A DNA stretch of 64,000 bases from Halopiger aswanensis (lineage in GTDB: Archaea > Halobacteriota > Halobacteria > Halobacteriales > Natrialbaceae): NCBI RefSeq assembly GCF_003610195.1, contig NZ_RAPO01000003.1:62001-126000 (forward strand), given 5' to 3'. Below, in pieces: positions 17,677-25,849 of this stretch (within the stretch, counting starts at the first letter, position 1; each line of letters starts with the position of its first letter). A model generated the notes under the pieces. The model had not been told where the DNA came from, did no database searches, and was given only the letters and a program-made list of their open reading frames with translations. The translations under genes were made by a program, and so were the position numbers.

Positions 17677-18420
17677 CTACCGGTGTTCGGGCCGCGAGAC
17701 GTCGCGCTCGGCCACCGCCTCGAGCAACCTGACCAAGGCGTCCGTCGCCAACTCGAGCAGTTCCTCGCCCCGTCGTGCGTCGCCGTCGTCGGGGTCGCCG
17801 ACCACACCGTTTTCCGTGAACTCGGCCGAATCGTAGGCCAGATTCGCGTAGCTGACCCACTCCCCCCACCGATCGGCAGCTCCAGCCTGGGCCTCGTCGA
17901 TGCGGTCCTCGCGGATCAGTTCCGGCTCGAGATGGCGGATGAGACTCGTCTCGAGGGGGCCGCCGTGGCCCATGTCGCTCGAGTGCTCGCCGACGGCCTC
18001 GAACCAGGTGAACGGGACGGCGTAGGCGTCGGTGTCGTCGCTGCGGGTGATCGTCCCCCCGACCTCCCGCAGGGCGTCGACGTTGCCGCCGTGGCCGTTG
18101 ACGATGACGACGCGGTCGAAGCCGTGGTGCGCGAGGCTCTCGACGGCTTCGCGAACGTAGTCCCGAAACGTGTCCTCCGAGACCCACATCGTGCCGGGGA
18201 ACTGGCGGTGTTCCTCGGCGATCCCGACGGGAATTGCTGGCGCCCGGACGACCTCGCGGTCGATCCGGTCGCAGCCGGCATCGGCGATCGCTTCGGCGGT
18301 CAGGACGTCGGTCCCGAGCGGCGCGTGGGGGCCGTGCTGTTCAGTGCTCCCGACGGGGACGACCGCGAGATCGGTGTCGCAGTCGCGGACGTCCGTCCAC
18401 GTCGCGGTGCGGAGATCCAT
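17677..18420 (-). CDS. Creatininase family amidohydrolase
   Basis: A 247-residue metal-dependent amidohydrolase. The metal-binding residues appear in VPVGSTEQHGPHAPLGTD (residues 21-38), VNGHGGN (about residue 114) and MGHGGPLETS (about residue 150). Family members include creatinine amidohydrolase and ArfB, the archaeal formamide hydrolase of riboflavin and deazaflavin biosynthesis. Organism and length favour an ArfB-like role, but the sequence alone does not settle it. The ATG at MDLRTATWTDV fits the family start; a start nine codons upstream is possible. Confidence 0.82.
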   Translation of the reverse strand: MDLRTATWTDVRDCDTDLAVVPVGSTEQHGPHAPLGTDVLTAEAIADAGCDRIDREVVRAPAIPVGIAEEHRQFPGTMWVSEDTFRDYVREAVESLAHHGFDRVVIVNGHGGNVDALREVGGTITRSDDTDAYAVPFTWFEAVGEHSSDMGHGGPLETSLIRHLEPELIREDRIDEAQAGAADRWGEWVSYANLAYDSAEFTENGVVGDPDDGDARRGEELLELATDALVRLLEAVAERDVSRPEHR

Positions 18421-18567
18421 GCGCGAGTACTCCGAGCGCGCAGACATGAAACCGTCGGTGACGTCGGTGCAGCGTCGCGGCTCGGTCGGCGATGGGCAGC
18501 CGTCGACCCGGCGTCCGTGGCGAACGCAGGGTCAACCCGTTTCCGATCCGTTGACGTATGGCCGGGT

Positions 18568-18915
18568 ATGCCAGACGAAGACCGCGAACTCGGCGTCGAA
18601 CTCGGCGACCTCGGCGACGAACTCCGGAACCAGGAGTATCCGATCAGCCAGGACGACCTGCTCGAGAAGTACGGCGACGAGGAGGTCGGCATGGGCGGCG
18701 AGGAGACGATGACCCTGGAGGAACTCATCGGCCCGATGAACGAGGACGAGTACCAGGATTACGGCGAGGTCGAGCAGTCGATCATGAACATGGTCGGCGA
18801 CGACGCGATCGGGCGGAAGAACTACAGCGACCGCACGCCGCCGGCGTCGGGCGAACAGCGCCAGGACGAGGGGGCGCCGGATCAGGACGGACAGGAAGGA
18901 CAGGAGTCGTTCTAA
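18568..18915 (+). CDS. DUF5789 family protein
   Basis: A 115-residue acidic protein with the DUF5789 layout: an N-terminal helix LGDLGDELRNQEYPISQDDLLEKYGDEEV, then TMTLEELIGPM, and a C-terminal MVGDDAIGRKNYSDRTPP motif followed by a polar tail. The family is confined to haloarchaea and has no known function. The frame is open far upstream, but the ATG at MPDEDRELG is the only start that gives the family length. Confidence 0.75.
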   Translation: MPDEDRELGVELGDLGDELRNQEYPISQDDLLEKYGDEEVGMGGEETMTLEELIGPMNEDEYQDYGEVEQSIMNMVGDDAIGRKNYSDRTPPASGEQRQDEGAPDQDGQEGQESF

Positions 18916-18952
18916 GTCTCGCGGCGATTCTATCGGCTACCGTCGACCGCCG

Positions 18953-20917
18953 TCAGTCGTCATCGTCTCCGACGTCGACGTCCACTTCGGTTCGCGCCTG
19001 CCGACGCTGGGCGCGCTCGATGAACTCCTGCGGTAACTCGTCGATCTCGCCGGCCTGGACGCCCCAGAGGTGCGAGTACAGCCCCTCGTTTTCCAGCAGT
19101 TCCTCGTGAGAGCCGCGTTCGACGATCTCGCCGTCCTCGAGGACGAGGATCTGATCCGCGTCCTTGATCGTCGAGAGGCGGTGGGCGATGGCGAAGGTGG
19201 TGCGGTCTTCGGCGAGGTCGTCGATCGAGCGCTGGATGAGCATCTCCGTCTCGGTGTCGACGTCGCTGGTCGCCTCGTCTAACACGAGGATGTCGGGGTC
19301 CTTGAGGATCGCCCGCGCGATGGAGATGCGCTGGCGCTGGCCGCCCGAGAGTTTGACGCCCCGTTCCCCGACCTCGGTGTCGTAGCCGTCGGGCAGGTTC
19401 TGGATGAAGTCGTGGGCCTCGGCCATCTTCGCGGCCTCGATCACGTCCTCGCGGTCGGCGTCGAAGGTGCCGTACTTGATGTTCTCCTCGACGGTGCCGT
19501 AGAAGAGGAACGTGTCCTGACTGACGTAGCCGATCGAGTCTCGCAGGCTCTCGAGAGTGACGTTGCGGATGTCCTGCCCGTCGACGGTGATCGCGCCCTC
19601 GTCGACGTCGTACATCCGGAGCAGGAGTTTGAGGACCGTCGACTTACCTGCACCCGTGGGACCGACCAGCGCCAGCGTCTCGCCGGCCCGGACGGTGAAG
19701 TCGATGTCGTCGACGATCGTCTCCTCCTCGTCGTAGCCGAAGGTGACGTGGTCGTACTCGACGCGGCCCTCGCGCACCTCGAGGCCGCTCGCGTTCGGGT
19801 TCTCGGCGACGAGGTTCGGTTCGTCCATCAGGCCGAACATGCGCGCCGAGGACGCGCGGGCGCGCTGGTACATGTTGATGATCTGCCCGAACTGCGCCAT
19901 GGGCCAGATAAAGCGCTGCGTGTAGAGGATGAAGACCACGAACTCGCCCTCGCTCAGCGTCCCGGTGAAGGGACCGGGCGGTCCCTGGAAGACCCACAGG
20001 CCGCCGACGAGGAACGTGACGACGAAGCCGATCCCCGCGAGGACGCGCAGCCCCGGGAAGAACTTGATGCGGGTCTCGATGGCGTCCCAGTTGGCGTCGA
20101 AGTAGTCCTGCGAGACGTCCTCGACGCGCTCGGACTCGTACTCCTCGGTGGTGCTCGACTTGATCACCTGAATCCCGCCGAGGTTGTTCTCGAGGCGAGA
20201 GTTGACCTTGCCGACGGTCGAGCGGACGGCGGCGTACTTCGGCTGGATGATCTTGACGAACAGGTAGGTGAAGCCGGCGATCAGCGGCACCGGCAGCAGC
20301 GCCACCAGCGCGAGTTGCCAGTTGTAGGCGAAGAGGATGACGCCGATGCCGACGATCATCACCGCCATCCGGAACAGGGAGTTCATCCCGTCGTTCAGGA
20401 ACCGCTCGAGGCGGTTGACGTCGTTCGAGAGGATGGACATCATCTCGCCGGTCTGCTTGTCGGCGAAGAAGTCCATGTTCAGCCGCTGCATCTTGTCGTA
20501 GGTGTCGGTGCGGATGTCGTGCTGGATGTTCTGGGCGAAGGCGTTGAAGCCCCAGTTGCGAAGCCAGTGAAAGGTTGCGCCGAAGAAGAAGGCGCCGGCG
20601 ATAACGCCGATGGTCAGGTAGAACTGGCCGAGCTGCGTCGCGGGAATGTACGGTTCGACCAGGCTGCCGCCGAAGGGTAACGCCGCCGCGTAACTGCTGA
20701 CTTCGTCGCGAAACACCGCGTCGAGCGCGACCGCCAGCATGATCGGCGGCAGCAGATCGAGAACGCGGGCGACGATACTTGCGAGCACGCCGACGATCGC
20801 CGGGAAGGCGTAGTCGCGCCCGTACTCGAGGAACAGCCGCTTCATCGGGTTCTCGATCTCTTCGCGTTGCTCCTCGAACGGGTCGTCCTCCTCCCAATCG
20901 ACGCCGCTCCCGCTCAT
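18953..20917 (-). CDS. ABC exporter, fused membrane and ATPase domains (copy A)
   Basis: A 654-residue half-transporter of the MsbA/MDR type. Six membrane helices lie between about residues 35 and 345. The ATPase domain shows Walker A GPTGAGKS, the signature LSGGQRQR, Walker B ILVLDEATS and the H-loop FAIAHRLS. The catalytic glutamate is present, so a homodimer would be competent. The end of the ATPase (LWGVQAGEIDELPQEFI) closely matches the second exporter about 9.5 kb away (copy B). The substrate is unknown. Confidence 0.93.
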   Translation of the reverse strand: MSGSGVDWEEDDPFEEQREEIENPMKRLFLEYGRDYAFPAIVGVLASIVARVLDLLPPIMLAVALDAVFRDEVSSYAAALPFGGSLVEPYIPATQLGQFYLTIGVIAGAFFFGATFHWLRNWGFNAFAQNIQHDIRTDTYDKMQRLNMDFFADKQTGEMMSILSNDVNRLERFLNDGMNSLFRMAVMIVGIGVILFAYNWQLALVALLPVPLIAGFTYLFVKIIQPKYAAVRSTVGKVNSRLENNLGGIQVIKSSTTEEYESERVEDVSQDYFDANWDAIETRIKFFPGLRVLAGIGFVVTFLVGGLWVFQGPPGPFTGTLSEGEFVVFILYTQRFIWPMAQFGQIINMYQRARASSARMFGLMDEPNLVAENPNASGLEVREGRVEYDHVTFGYDEEETIVDDIDFTVRAGETLALVGPTGAGKSTVLKLLLRMYDVDEGAITVDGQDIRNVTLESLRDSIGYVSQDTFLFYGTVEENIKYGTFDADREDVIEAAKMAEAHDFIQNLPDGYDTEVGERGVKLSGGQRQRISIARAILKDPDILVLDEATSDVDTETEMLIQRSIDDLAEDRTTFAIAHRLSTIKDADQILVLEDGEIVERGSHEELLENEGLYSHLWGVQAGEIDELPQEFIERAQRRQARTEVDVDVGDDDD

Positions 20918-20992
20918 CGGCTCGAGTTTGGGATCCGCGCCAATAAGGGTTGCTACGAATCGAAACAGTTCGGTTCCGGATCGACCGGACAG

Positions 20993-21484
20993 TTACTCGT
21001 ACTCGATCTCGACTTCGTCGCCGACGGCCATCCCGGTCTCGTTCGCGTAGCTGCGAGGGATCTCGAGCACCCATTTCGCCCGGCCGGTGTATCGGAGATC
21101 TTCGCCGTCCTCGTCGGGTTCGGGGGCGCGTGCGTGTTCGATCCCCGTGATTTCGCGGTCAGCCCCGATGAAGACGATGTCGATAGGGAAGTCCATCTCC
21201 CGCATGACGTACGTGCGATCGTCCTCGCTCGAGTGGACGAACAGCATTCCCTCACCCGACTCGAGAGAATCGTGGTCGCTGAGGCCGGTGTACTGCTCCT
21301 GACGGGTATCCGCGACGGAGACGTTGACGACGGCCTTCGGCTCCCCGCTGTTGTCGAGCACGCGAACTTCACCCCGATCGACGTGCCAGGGCGCCGAGAC
21401 GAAGCCGGCCTGCACGAGGACGACGCCGACGAGCAGGACCAAAACGACGGCGAGCAGCGCTTGCCAGACGCGCTCGAGTGTCAT
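20993..21484 (-). CDS. DUF192 family membrane-anchored protein
   Basis: A 163-residue protein with one N-terminal membrane segment (residues 8-28). The DUF192 domain shows EQYTGLSDHDSLESGEGMLFV, then MREMDFPIDIVFIGADREI and AKWVLEIPRSYANETGMAVGDEVE. DUF192 proteins are small extracytoplasmic beta-barrels of unknown function. The gene is transcribed away from tRNA-Val, whose promoter must lie in the 60-bp spacer. Confidence 0.88.
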   Translation of the reverse strand: MTLERVWQALLAVVLVLLVGVVLVQAGFVSAPWHVDRGEVRVLDNSGEPKAVVNVSVADTRQEQYTGLSDHDSLESGEGMLFVHSSEDDRTYVMREMDFPIDIVFIGADREITGIEHARAPEPDEDGEDLRYTGRAKWVLEIPRSYANETGMAVGDEVEIEYE

Positions 21485-21544
21485 ACGCGAACTGCGCGGC
21501 GAGAAAGTAAAGGTTATTCGGACGGCGGGACTTGGTTCGAATGC

Positions 21545-21617
21545 GGGCTCGTGGTCTAGCTGGTCATGACGCGGCCTTTACAAGGCCGAGGTCGGTGGTT
21601 CGAACCCGCCCGAGCCC
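21545..21617 (+). tRNA. tRNA-Val (TAC anticodon)
   Basis: The acceptor strands GGGCTCG and CGAGCCC pair fully. The anticodon stem-loop is CGGCC-TTTACAA-GGCCG with anticodon TAC, and the T-arm is GGTGG-TTCGAAC-CCGCC. CCA is not encoded. Two truncated copies of its 3' end and two stem-loops follow within 220 bp. Confidence 0.95.
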
Positions 21618-21620
21618 ATT

Positions 21621-21647
21621 TCTCTGGCGAACAACGTGAGCCAGAGA
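21621..21647 (+). repeat. Stem-loop after tRNA-Val (8-bp stem, GAAC-AAC-GTGA core)
   Basis: A perfect stem TCTCTGGC/GCCAGAGA encloses GAACAACGTGA. The core can form G-A, A-G, A-T and C-G pairs around a three-base loop. It starts three bases after the tRNA 3' end. Confidence 0.8.
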
Positions 21648-21693
21648 CATGTCTCGAAGGCGGGTTCTAATCAGGGAGGAGTTTACTCCGACC

Positions 21694-21717
21694 GTGGTTC
21701 GAACCCGCCCGAGCCCA
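21694..21717 (+). repeat. tRNA-Val 3'-end copy 2
   Basis: 24 bases identical to the T-arm and acceptor strand of tRNA-Val, 99 bp downstream of the original. No D-arm or anticodon arm is attached. Confidence 0.9.
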
Positions 21718-21723
21718 CTATTT

Positions 21724-21750
21724 CTGTCGCGAACAACTCGTGAGCGACGG
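21724..21750 (+). repeat. Stem-loop, CTGTCGC/GCGACGG with GAAC-GTGA core
   Basis: A seven-bp stem (one G-T pair) encloses GAAC-AACTC-GTGA. It follows tRNA-Val copy 2 at nearly the same distance as the first hairpin follows the real tRNA. Confidence 0.75.
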
Positions 21751-21811
21751 TATCGTGATGCGAGTGGCGGTTCGAACGACGGAACGAGCGAGCGGCAGCG
21801 AGCGAAGTTCA

Positions 21812-21834
21812 GGTGGTTCGAACCCGCCCGAGCC
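21812..21834 (+). repeat. tRNA-Val 3'-end copy 3
   Basis: 23 bases match the T-arm and most of the acceptor strand of tRNA-Val. The preceding 21767-21810 holds a degenerate GGCGGTTCGAAC element and a GAGC/GCGA-type hairpin core. Confidence 0.85.
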
Positions 21835-22239
21835 GTTTCATCACCCTCGAGTCGTCCTGGCGCCGCCCGGGCCGATCTTACTCGAGCCTGTCGCACCACC
21901 GACCAGCACTGTGTGCGATCGTGACGAGACTGCGTTCCATACGCAGTGCAACGGCACGAGCGCAGGTCTTCAGATCACCTCGGCTAATCAGTTAGTAACC
22001 GGGGGTAACATCGTGAGGGCATCCGTTTCAGCCGGTTTCAATCTGTAGGACACATCCGGGAACTGGTAACTCCGTATCGTTTCCCTTCCGACCGCAAGCA
22101 ACGGTACAAAAGGAGGCGCCCGGACGTGCTCCGATCAGCCTCGAGTCGGTCGTGAATCCGTGCGACCTCGAGTCCAGTCTAGCAGTAGCCGCTCGGCTAT
22201 CCTCGGTCGATCGCACGCCACGTGCGATCGGCGGCCCGC

Positions 22240-22686
22240 TTACTGCTTGAGGCGAGCGACGTTCTCCCGGATCGAACTGAAGAAGCCCTCACCGGATTCG
22301 GCTTCCAGCGCCGCGTGCAGCGTCGAGTTCTCCGGTTCGTCCTTGACGACAACCCGGAGGTACGGCTCGAGCTGCTTGAAATTGTCCGCGAGGACGACGG
22401 TGTGGTTGTCCTCGTCGTGGTCGACGACGCCCGCGTCGGCCAGTTTCGGGACGTGGCACTGGACCGACGAGACGTAGACGCTCTTGTACTCGTTTTTCTC
22501 GACGTCGTCCGGGTGGACGTCGTGTTCCCAGCCGGCGACCTGCTCGGCCAGCGTCGAGAGTTCGATCGGGTCCTCGCGACCCCGGAGCGCGTAGAGCAGG
22601 TATCGCCGACGCCGATTCGCGAGTAACTCGAGGATGGTGTCGGCCGAAAGCTCTTGCGCCTCCTGACTCGAGGTAAGTGCTTCCAT
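22240..22686 (-). CDS. DUF7344 winged-helix protein
   Basis: A 148-residue soluble protein with a winged-helix of the haloarchaeal DUF7344 type: LLANRRRRYLLYALRG, then IELSTLAEQVAGWE, VSSVQCHVPKLADAGVVDHDEDNHTVVL. An insertion after the second helix (residues 55-72, NEYKSVYV) is typical of the family. The C-terminal 45 residues form a separate amphipathic region. It is a probable transcription factor with unknown targets and no operon partner. Confidence 0.82.
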   Translation of the reverse strand: MEALTSSQEAQELSADTILELLANRRRRYLLYALRGREDPIELSTLAEQVAGWEHDVHPDDVEKNEYKSVYVSSVQCHVPKLADAGVVDHDEDNHTVVLADNFKQLEPYLRVVVKDEPENSTLHAALEAESGEGFFSSIRENVARLKQ

Positions 22687-22880
22687 AACACGATGTTACT
22701 CCCCGGTGCGGAAAAGGGTGTCTTGAATATCCGCAAATCCGACAGGCGGTCGCTAACCGATAGAAACCGGAGCCTATGGGGAAATTACTGTTCGTTTATT
22801 GCTTCCTCACAACTGGGATATCGGGGTGGTACCACGACACCTATGAGAACGAGTCGAATGCCGCTTCCGATTCGAAATCC

Positions 22881-22890
22881 TTTTTTATAT
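22881..22890 (+). promoter_or_regulatory. TATA box of tRNA-Phe
   Basis: TTTTTTATAT, preceded by a purine-rich BRE-like CGAAAT, is centred about 26 nt before the first base of tRNA-Phe. Confidence 0.7.
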
Positions 22891-22911
22891 CATCGACCGA
22901 GAGATGAGTAA

Positions 22912-22985
22912 GCCGCCTTAGCTCAGACTGGGAGAGCACTCGACTGAAGATCGAGCTGTCCCCGGTTCAAATCCGGGAGGCGGCA
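22912..22985 (+). tRNA. tRNA-Phe (GAA anticodon)
   Basis: The acceptor GCCGCCT/AGGCGGC is fully paired. The anticodon loop is CTGAAGA with anticodon GAA, and the T-arm is CCCGG-TTCAAAT-CCGGG. Discriminator A; CCA is not encoded. Confidence 0.95.
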
Positions 22986-22988
22986 TTT

Positions 22989-23016
22989 CTGTCGCGAACA
23001 AATCCGTGAGCGACGG
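22989..23016 (+). repeat. Stem-loop after tRNA-Phe (CTGTCGC/GCGACGG, GAAC-GTGA core)
   Basis: A seven-bp stem, the same as one behind tRNA-Val, encloses GAAC-AAATCC-GTGA. It begins within four bases of the tRNA 3' end. Confidence 0.75.
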
Positions 23017-23046
23017 AAATGGAATTCTGACCGGATTCGTAACTCT

Positions 23047-23071
23047 GGAAGACGAACGAAGTGAGTCTTCC
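23047..23071 (+). repeat. Stem-loop GGAAGAC/GTCTTCC with GAAC-GAA-GTGA core
   Basis: A perfect seven-bp stem with the conserved core and a GAA triloop. It abuts the extra T-arm element that follows. Confidence 0.8.
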
Positions 23072-23096
23072 TCCGGTTCAAATCCCGGAGGTCCAT
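23071..23096 (+). repeat. Extra tRNA T-arm/acceptor fragment
   Basis: A T-arm CTCCGG-TTCAAAT-CCCGGAG is followed by GTCCA, which looks like the 3' acceptor strand and discriminator of a tRNA. The acceptor differs from that of tRNA-Phe (GGCGGCA), so the fragment may come from another tRNA. Confidence 0.6.
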
Positions 23097-23320
23097 ACTG
23101 CTGCTGCAACGGACACCGGTCGAGTTGTGTGTCCCGATTTTGAGCAGATCAGCACTGGATAGCGGCGGCGATTTGAGCCCCGAGTGAGCCGGTTTGCTTG
23201 TGGGGCCGACGGAGGCTGAAGCCGATGCGCGAGCGTGCGAGCACACGCAGTCGGCGAGACGGGCGCGCTCTGCAAGGCCAACAGCTACCCACCGGAGACG
23301 GGTAGCCGGAACCGAGAATC

Positions 23321-24076
23321 GTGGTGCTCGCCACCGAGGTACTGATCGCCCTCCTCGCGCTTTCGTTTCTCGGCGGCGTGATCGTCGCGACGATCGGTCC
23401 GGGAGGCATCCTCATCGTCACCGGACTGTACCTGCTCACCTCGCTCTCGAGTAGCGAAGTCGCGGGGACCTCGAGCGCGATCTTCACCGTCGGAGCGGTC
23501 TTCGGGAGCCTGATCTACGCGCGGTCGGGCGAGATCGACTGGCGGGTCGCGGGCGTCGTCAGCGCGGCCGCCGCCGTCGGCACGTGGATCGGCGTCCAGG
23601 CGAACGCCTCTCTCTCGCGACAAGCCTACGGTGTAACGCTGGCCTTCCTGCTCGCGATCGTCGGCTGCAACATCGTCTATCGGGAGTACCGGGACCTCGA
23701 ACCGCGCGTCGAACTCGGACGGGGTCGGCGGGACCTCGCAGCGTTCGGCGCCATCGGGCTCGTAATCGGCGTCTTCGGCGGGCTGTTGGGAATCGGCGGG
23801 GCGGCGCTGTCGGCGCCGGCGCTCGTGCTGGTCGGGATCCCGATGCTCGTGACGATCGCGGTGACCCAGATCGTCGTGGTGTTCACCGCGCTCTTTACGG
23901 CGGTCAACTACCTGCTCCGCGATGCGATCGTCCTCGGACTGTTTGCGCCGATTACGGCGGCGTACCTCGGCGGCGTCGGGATCGGTTGGCTGCTCGCACA
24001 CCGGATCGACGCGGATCGACTGAAATTCGCGCTGGGCGTCGTGCTGATCGGACTGGCGGTTTCGCTGGTCGTGTGA
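23321..24076 (+). CDS. TauE/SafE family membrane permease
   Basis: A 251-residue integral membrane protein with about eight hydrophobic helices in two similar halves. The first half has GGVIVATIGPGGILIVTGLYLL and the second GVFGGLLGIGGAALSAPALVLVGIP, the repeated glycine-rich motif of the TauE/SafE family. Members export sulfite, sulfoacetate or similar anions produced in organosulfur metabolism. It begins with GTG. It is convergent with the NitT/TauT-type importer operon, which fits a shared sulfonate theme. Confidence 0.85.
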   Translation: MVLATEVLIALLALSFLGGVIVATIGPGGILIVTGLYLLTSLSSSEVAGTSSAIFTVGAVFGSLIYARSGEIDWRVAGVVSAAAAVGTWIGVQANASLSRQAYGVTLAFLLAIVGCNIVYREYRDLEPRVELGRGRRDLAAFGAIGLVIGVFGGLLGIGGAALSAPALVLVGIPMLVTIAVTQIVVVFTALFTAVNYLLRDAIVLGLFAPITAAYLGGVGIGWLLAHRIDADRLKFALGVVLIGLAVSLVV

Positions 24077-24154
24077 ATCGGAGCGGCGACGGCGGTAACT
24101 GTCGTCGGACGATCGGTTGCGTCTCGGAAACACGAGAGCCGAAAACGGCGGCGT

Positions 24155-24910
24155 TCAGGTCGGCTGATTCTCGCCCCAGTTCAGCTGCCAGTCGCCGACG
24201 AATCGAACGATCGCCGAGGAGAGCGCGCCGAGCAGCCCGATGGTGATGATGCCGACGATGATCGTCGGGTACGAGCCGCTCGTGTAGGCCGACCACGTCA
24301 GGAAGCCGAGGCCGGTGCCGCCGGCGACCATCTCGGCGGCGATCAGGTTGACCCACGCGAGCCCCATGCCGACGATCATGCCGGCGTGGATCGCGGGCAG
24401 CGCGCTGGGGTAGATGACGTGGCGGAACGTCTGGTAGGAGTTCGCACCGAGCGACTGGGCGGCCCGCGAGTACTCCACCTCGACGCCGCGCGCACCCTGA
24501 ATTGTGTTCAGCAGGATCGGGAAGAAGGCGCCGAGGAACGTGATGAACATGATCGAGAGTTCGGCGGCCGGCAACACGAGGATCGTGAAGGGAATCCACG
24601 CGATCGGCGGGATCGGCCGAAGCATCTCGAGGGCGGGGAAGGTCAGATCGGCGAACGCCTCGTAGCGCCCGATCAGTAGTCCCAGCGGGATCGCCAGCGC
24701 CGCCGCGACGGCGAACGAGACGAACACCCGGATCGTGCTCTGGACCGTCGAGAGCCAGAAGTCCTCGCGGTAGAGTTCGGCGACGTAGGCGTCGATCACC
24801 TCGATGGGCGTCGGCAGTCCCGAGAGCAGCCCGAAGCGACTGGCGACGAGCCAGAGGAGCGGCACCGCAAGGATCGAACCCGCGCGGACGAGTCGGCGTC
24901 GGGAGTCCAT
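24155..24910 (-). CDS. ABC transporter permease, NitT/TauT type (permease B)
   Basis: A 251-residue inner-membrane permease with about six helices and the EAA loop in the middle (VEYSRAAQSLGANSYQTFRHVIYPSALPAI). It is the last gene of a four-gene importer operon. Its ATG shares one base with the ATPase stop codon (TGATG). It is a paralogue of permease A upstream, so the channel may be a heterodimer of the two. The open frame continues upstream inside the ATPase gene but that part is out-of-frame shadow. Confidence 0.9.
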   Translation of the reverse strand: MDSRRRLVRAGSILAVPLLWLVASRFGLLSGLPTPIEVIDAYVAELYREDFWLSTVQSTIRVFVSFAVAAALAIPLGLLIGRYEAFADLTFPALEMLRPIPPIAWIPFTILVLPAAELSIMFITFLGAFFPILLNTIQGARGVEVEYSRAAQSLGANSYQTFRHVIYPSALPAIHAGMIVGMGLAWVNLIAAEMVAGGTGLGFLTWSAYTSGSYPTIIVGIITIGLLGALSSAIVRFVGDWQLNWGENQPT

Positions 24911-25758
24911 CAGCCGCCAGCCTCCTGTTCGAGCGCGCGCTCGGCCTCCTCGCGGATGACCGACAGCGCCCGTTCCCGGAGTTCGGTGAACCGATCGGTC
25001 GTGACGACTTCGCGGTCGCGCGGGCGGTCGATATCGACGTCGATGACGTCTTTCACCTGGCCGGGTCGGGCCGTCATCACGATCACGCGATCGGCGAGCA
25101 GGATCGCCTCCTCGACGTCGTGGGTGATGAACAGCACCGTCCGGTTGTCGCGCTCCCAGACCTCGAGCAGTTTCTCCTGCATGATCTCCTTGGTGAGGGC
25201 GTCGAGCGCGCTGAACGGCTCGTCCATCAGCATGATGTCCGGATCGTTCGCGAGCAGGCGGGCGAGTTCGGCCCGCTGTTGCATCCCGCCGGAGAGGCCG
25301 GGCGGGTACGAGTCCTCGAACCCGTCGAGCCCCATCTCGTCGAGGATTGATTCGGCGCGGCCCTCCTCGACCCCGTCGCGCATCTGCGGGCCGAACTCGA
25401 CGTTCTCCTGGACCGTCTTCCACGGGAACAGGCGGTTCTCCTGGAAGACGACGCCGCGCTTCGGATCGGGTTCGGAGACCCGGTTTCCGTCGACGAGGAC
25501 GTCGCCCGCGGTCGGCTCGAGGTAGCCGGCGATGCAGTCCATGACGGTGCTCTTCCCGCAGCCCGAGGGGCCCAGAATCGCGACGAACTCCTCGGCATCG
25601 ACCTCGAGGTTCATGTCGTCGACCGCGACGACGTGCTCGCCGTTGGGATCGTATACCTTTCGTAGGTCGTCGATCGTTATCTCGCCGGTCTTGCCGGTCG
25701 TACCGGAGGTCGGTCCTGCGGTCGTCGAATCGTCGGGGGGTGTGTTGGGTTTGCTCAT
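24910..25758 (-). CDS. ABC transporter ATPase, NitT/TauT type
   Basis: A 282-residue nucleotide-binding subunit. Walker A GPSGCGKS is at about residues 59-66, the signature LSGGMQQRAE near 155, Walker B IMLMDEPFSALD near 175 and the H-loop ITHDVEEA near 208. The first 25 residues are a polar, Thr/Pro-rich extension. It powers uptake of a small oxyanion or sulfonate together with two permeases and a lipoprotein receptor. Confidence 0.93.
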   Translation of the reverse strand: MSKPNTPPDDSTTAGPTSGTTGKTGEITIDDLRKVYDPNGEHVVAVDDMNLEVDAEEFVAILGPSGCGKSTVMDCIAGYLEPTAGDVLVDGNRVSEPDPKRGVVFQENRLFPWKTVQENVEFGPQMRDGVEEGRAESILDEMGLDGFEDSYPPGLSGGMQQRAELARLLANDPDIMLMDEPFSALDALTKEIMQEKLLEVWERDNRTVLFITHDVEEAILLADRVIVMTARPGQVKDVIDVDIDRPRDREVVTTDRFTELRERALSVIREEAERALEQEAGG

Positions 25759-25849
25759 AGTAGGTTTGCGTGTCGGTCGGGTGGTAGACGGGGGACGGTT
25801 GCGGAGACGGGACGATCGGTCGCGGTTGCGCTTGCGCTTGCGTTCACGT

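Larger units (their letters stand above)
21618..22239. other. tRNA-Val tail array and gene-free region
   Basis: This region holds no gene that I can support. The first 220 bases contain the hairpins and tRNA 3'-end copies listed separately. The rest (about 21840-22239) is unique sequence up to the end of the DUF7344 gene. Confidence 0.6.
22986..23320. other. Gene-free tail behind tRNA-Phe
   Basis: This contains two stem-loops and an extra T-arm-like element (listed separately), then about 220 bases without recognisable content up to the GTG start of the TauE/SafE gene. Confidence 0.5.

Noticed and set aside
21545-21834. tRNA 3'-end copies as attachment sites of an integrative element
   Set aside because: Copies are only about 100 bp apart, occur up to three times, are sometimes inverted, and no integrase or cargo gene lies between them.
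21621-21834. CRISPR-like array behind tRNA-Val
   Set aside because: Only three repeats, with spacing of 75-95 bp filled by other hairpins, and no cas genes in the window.
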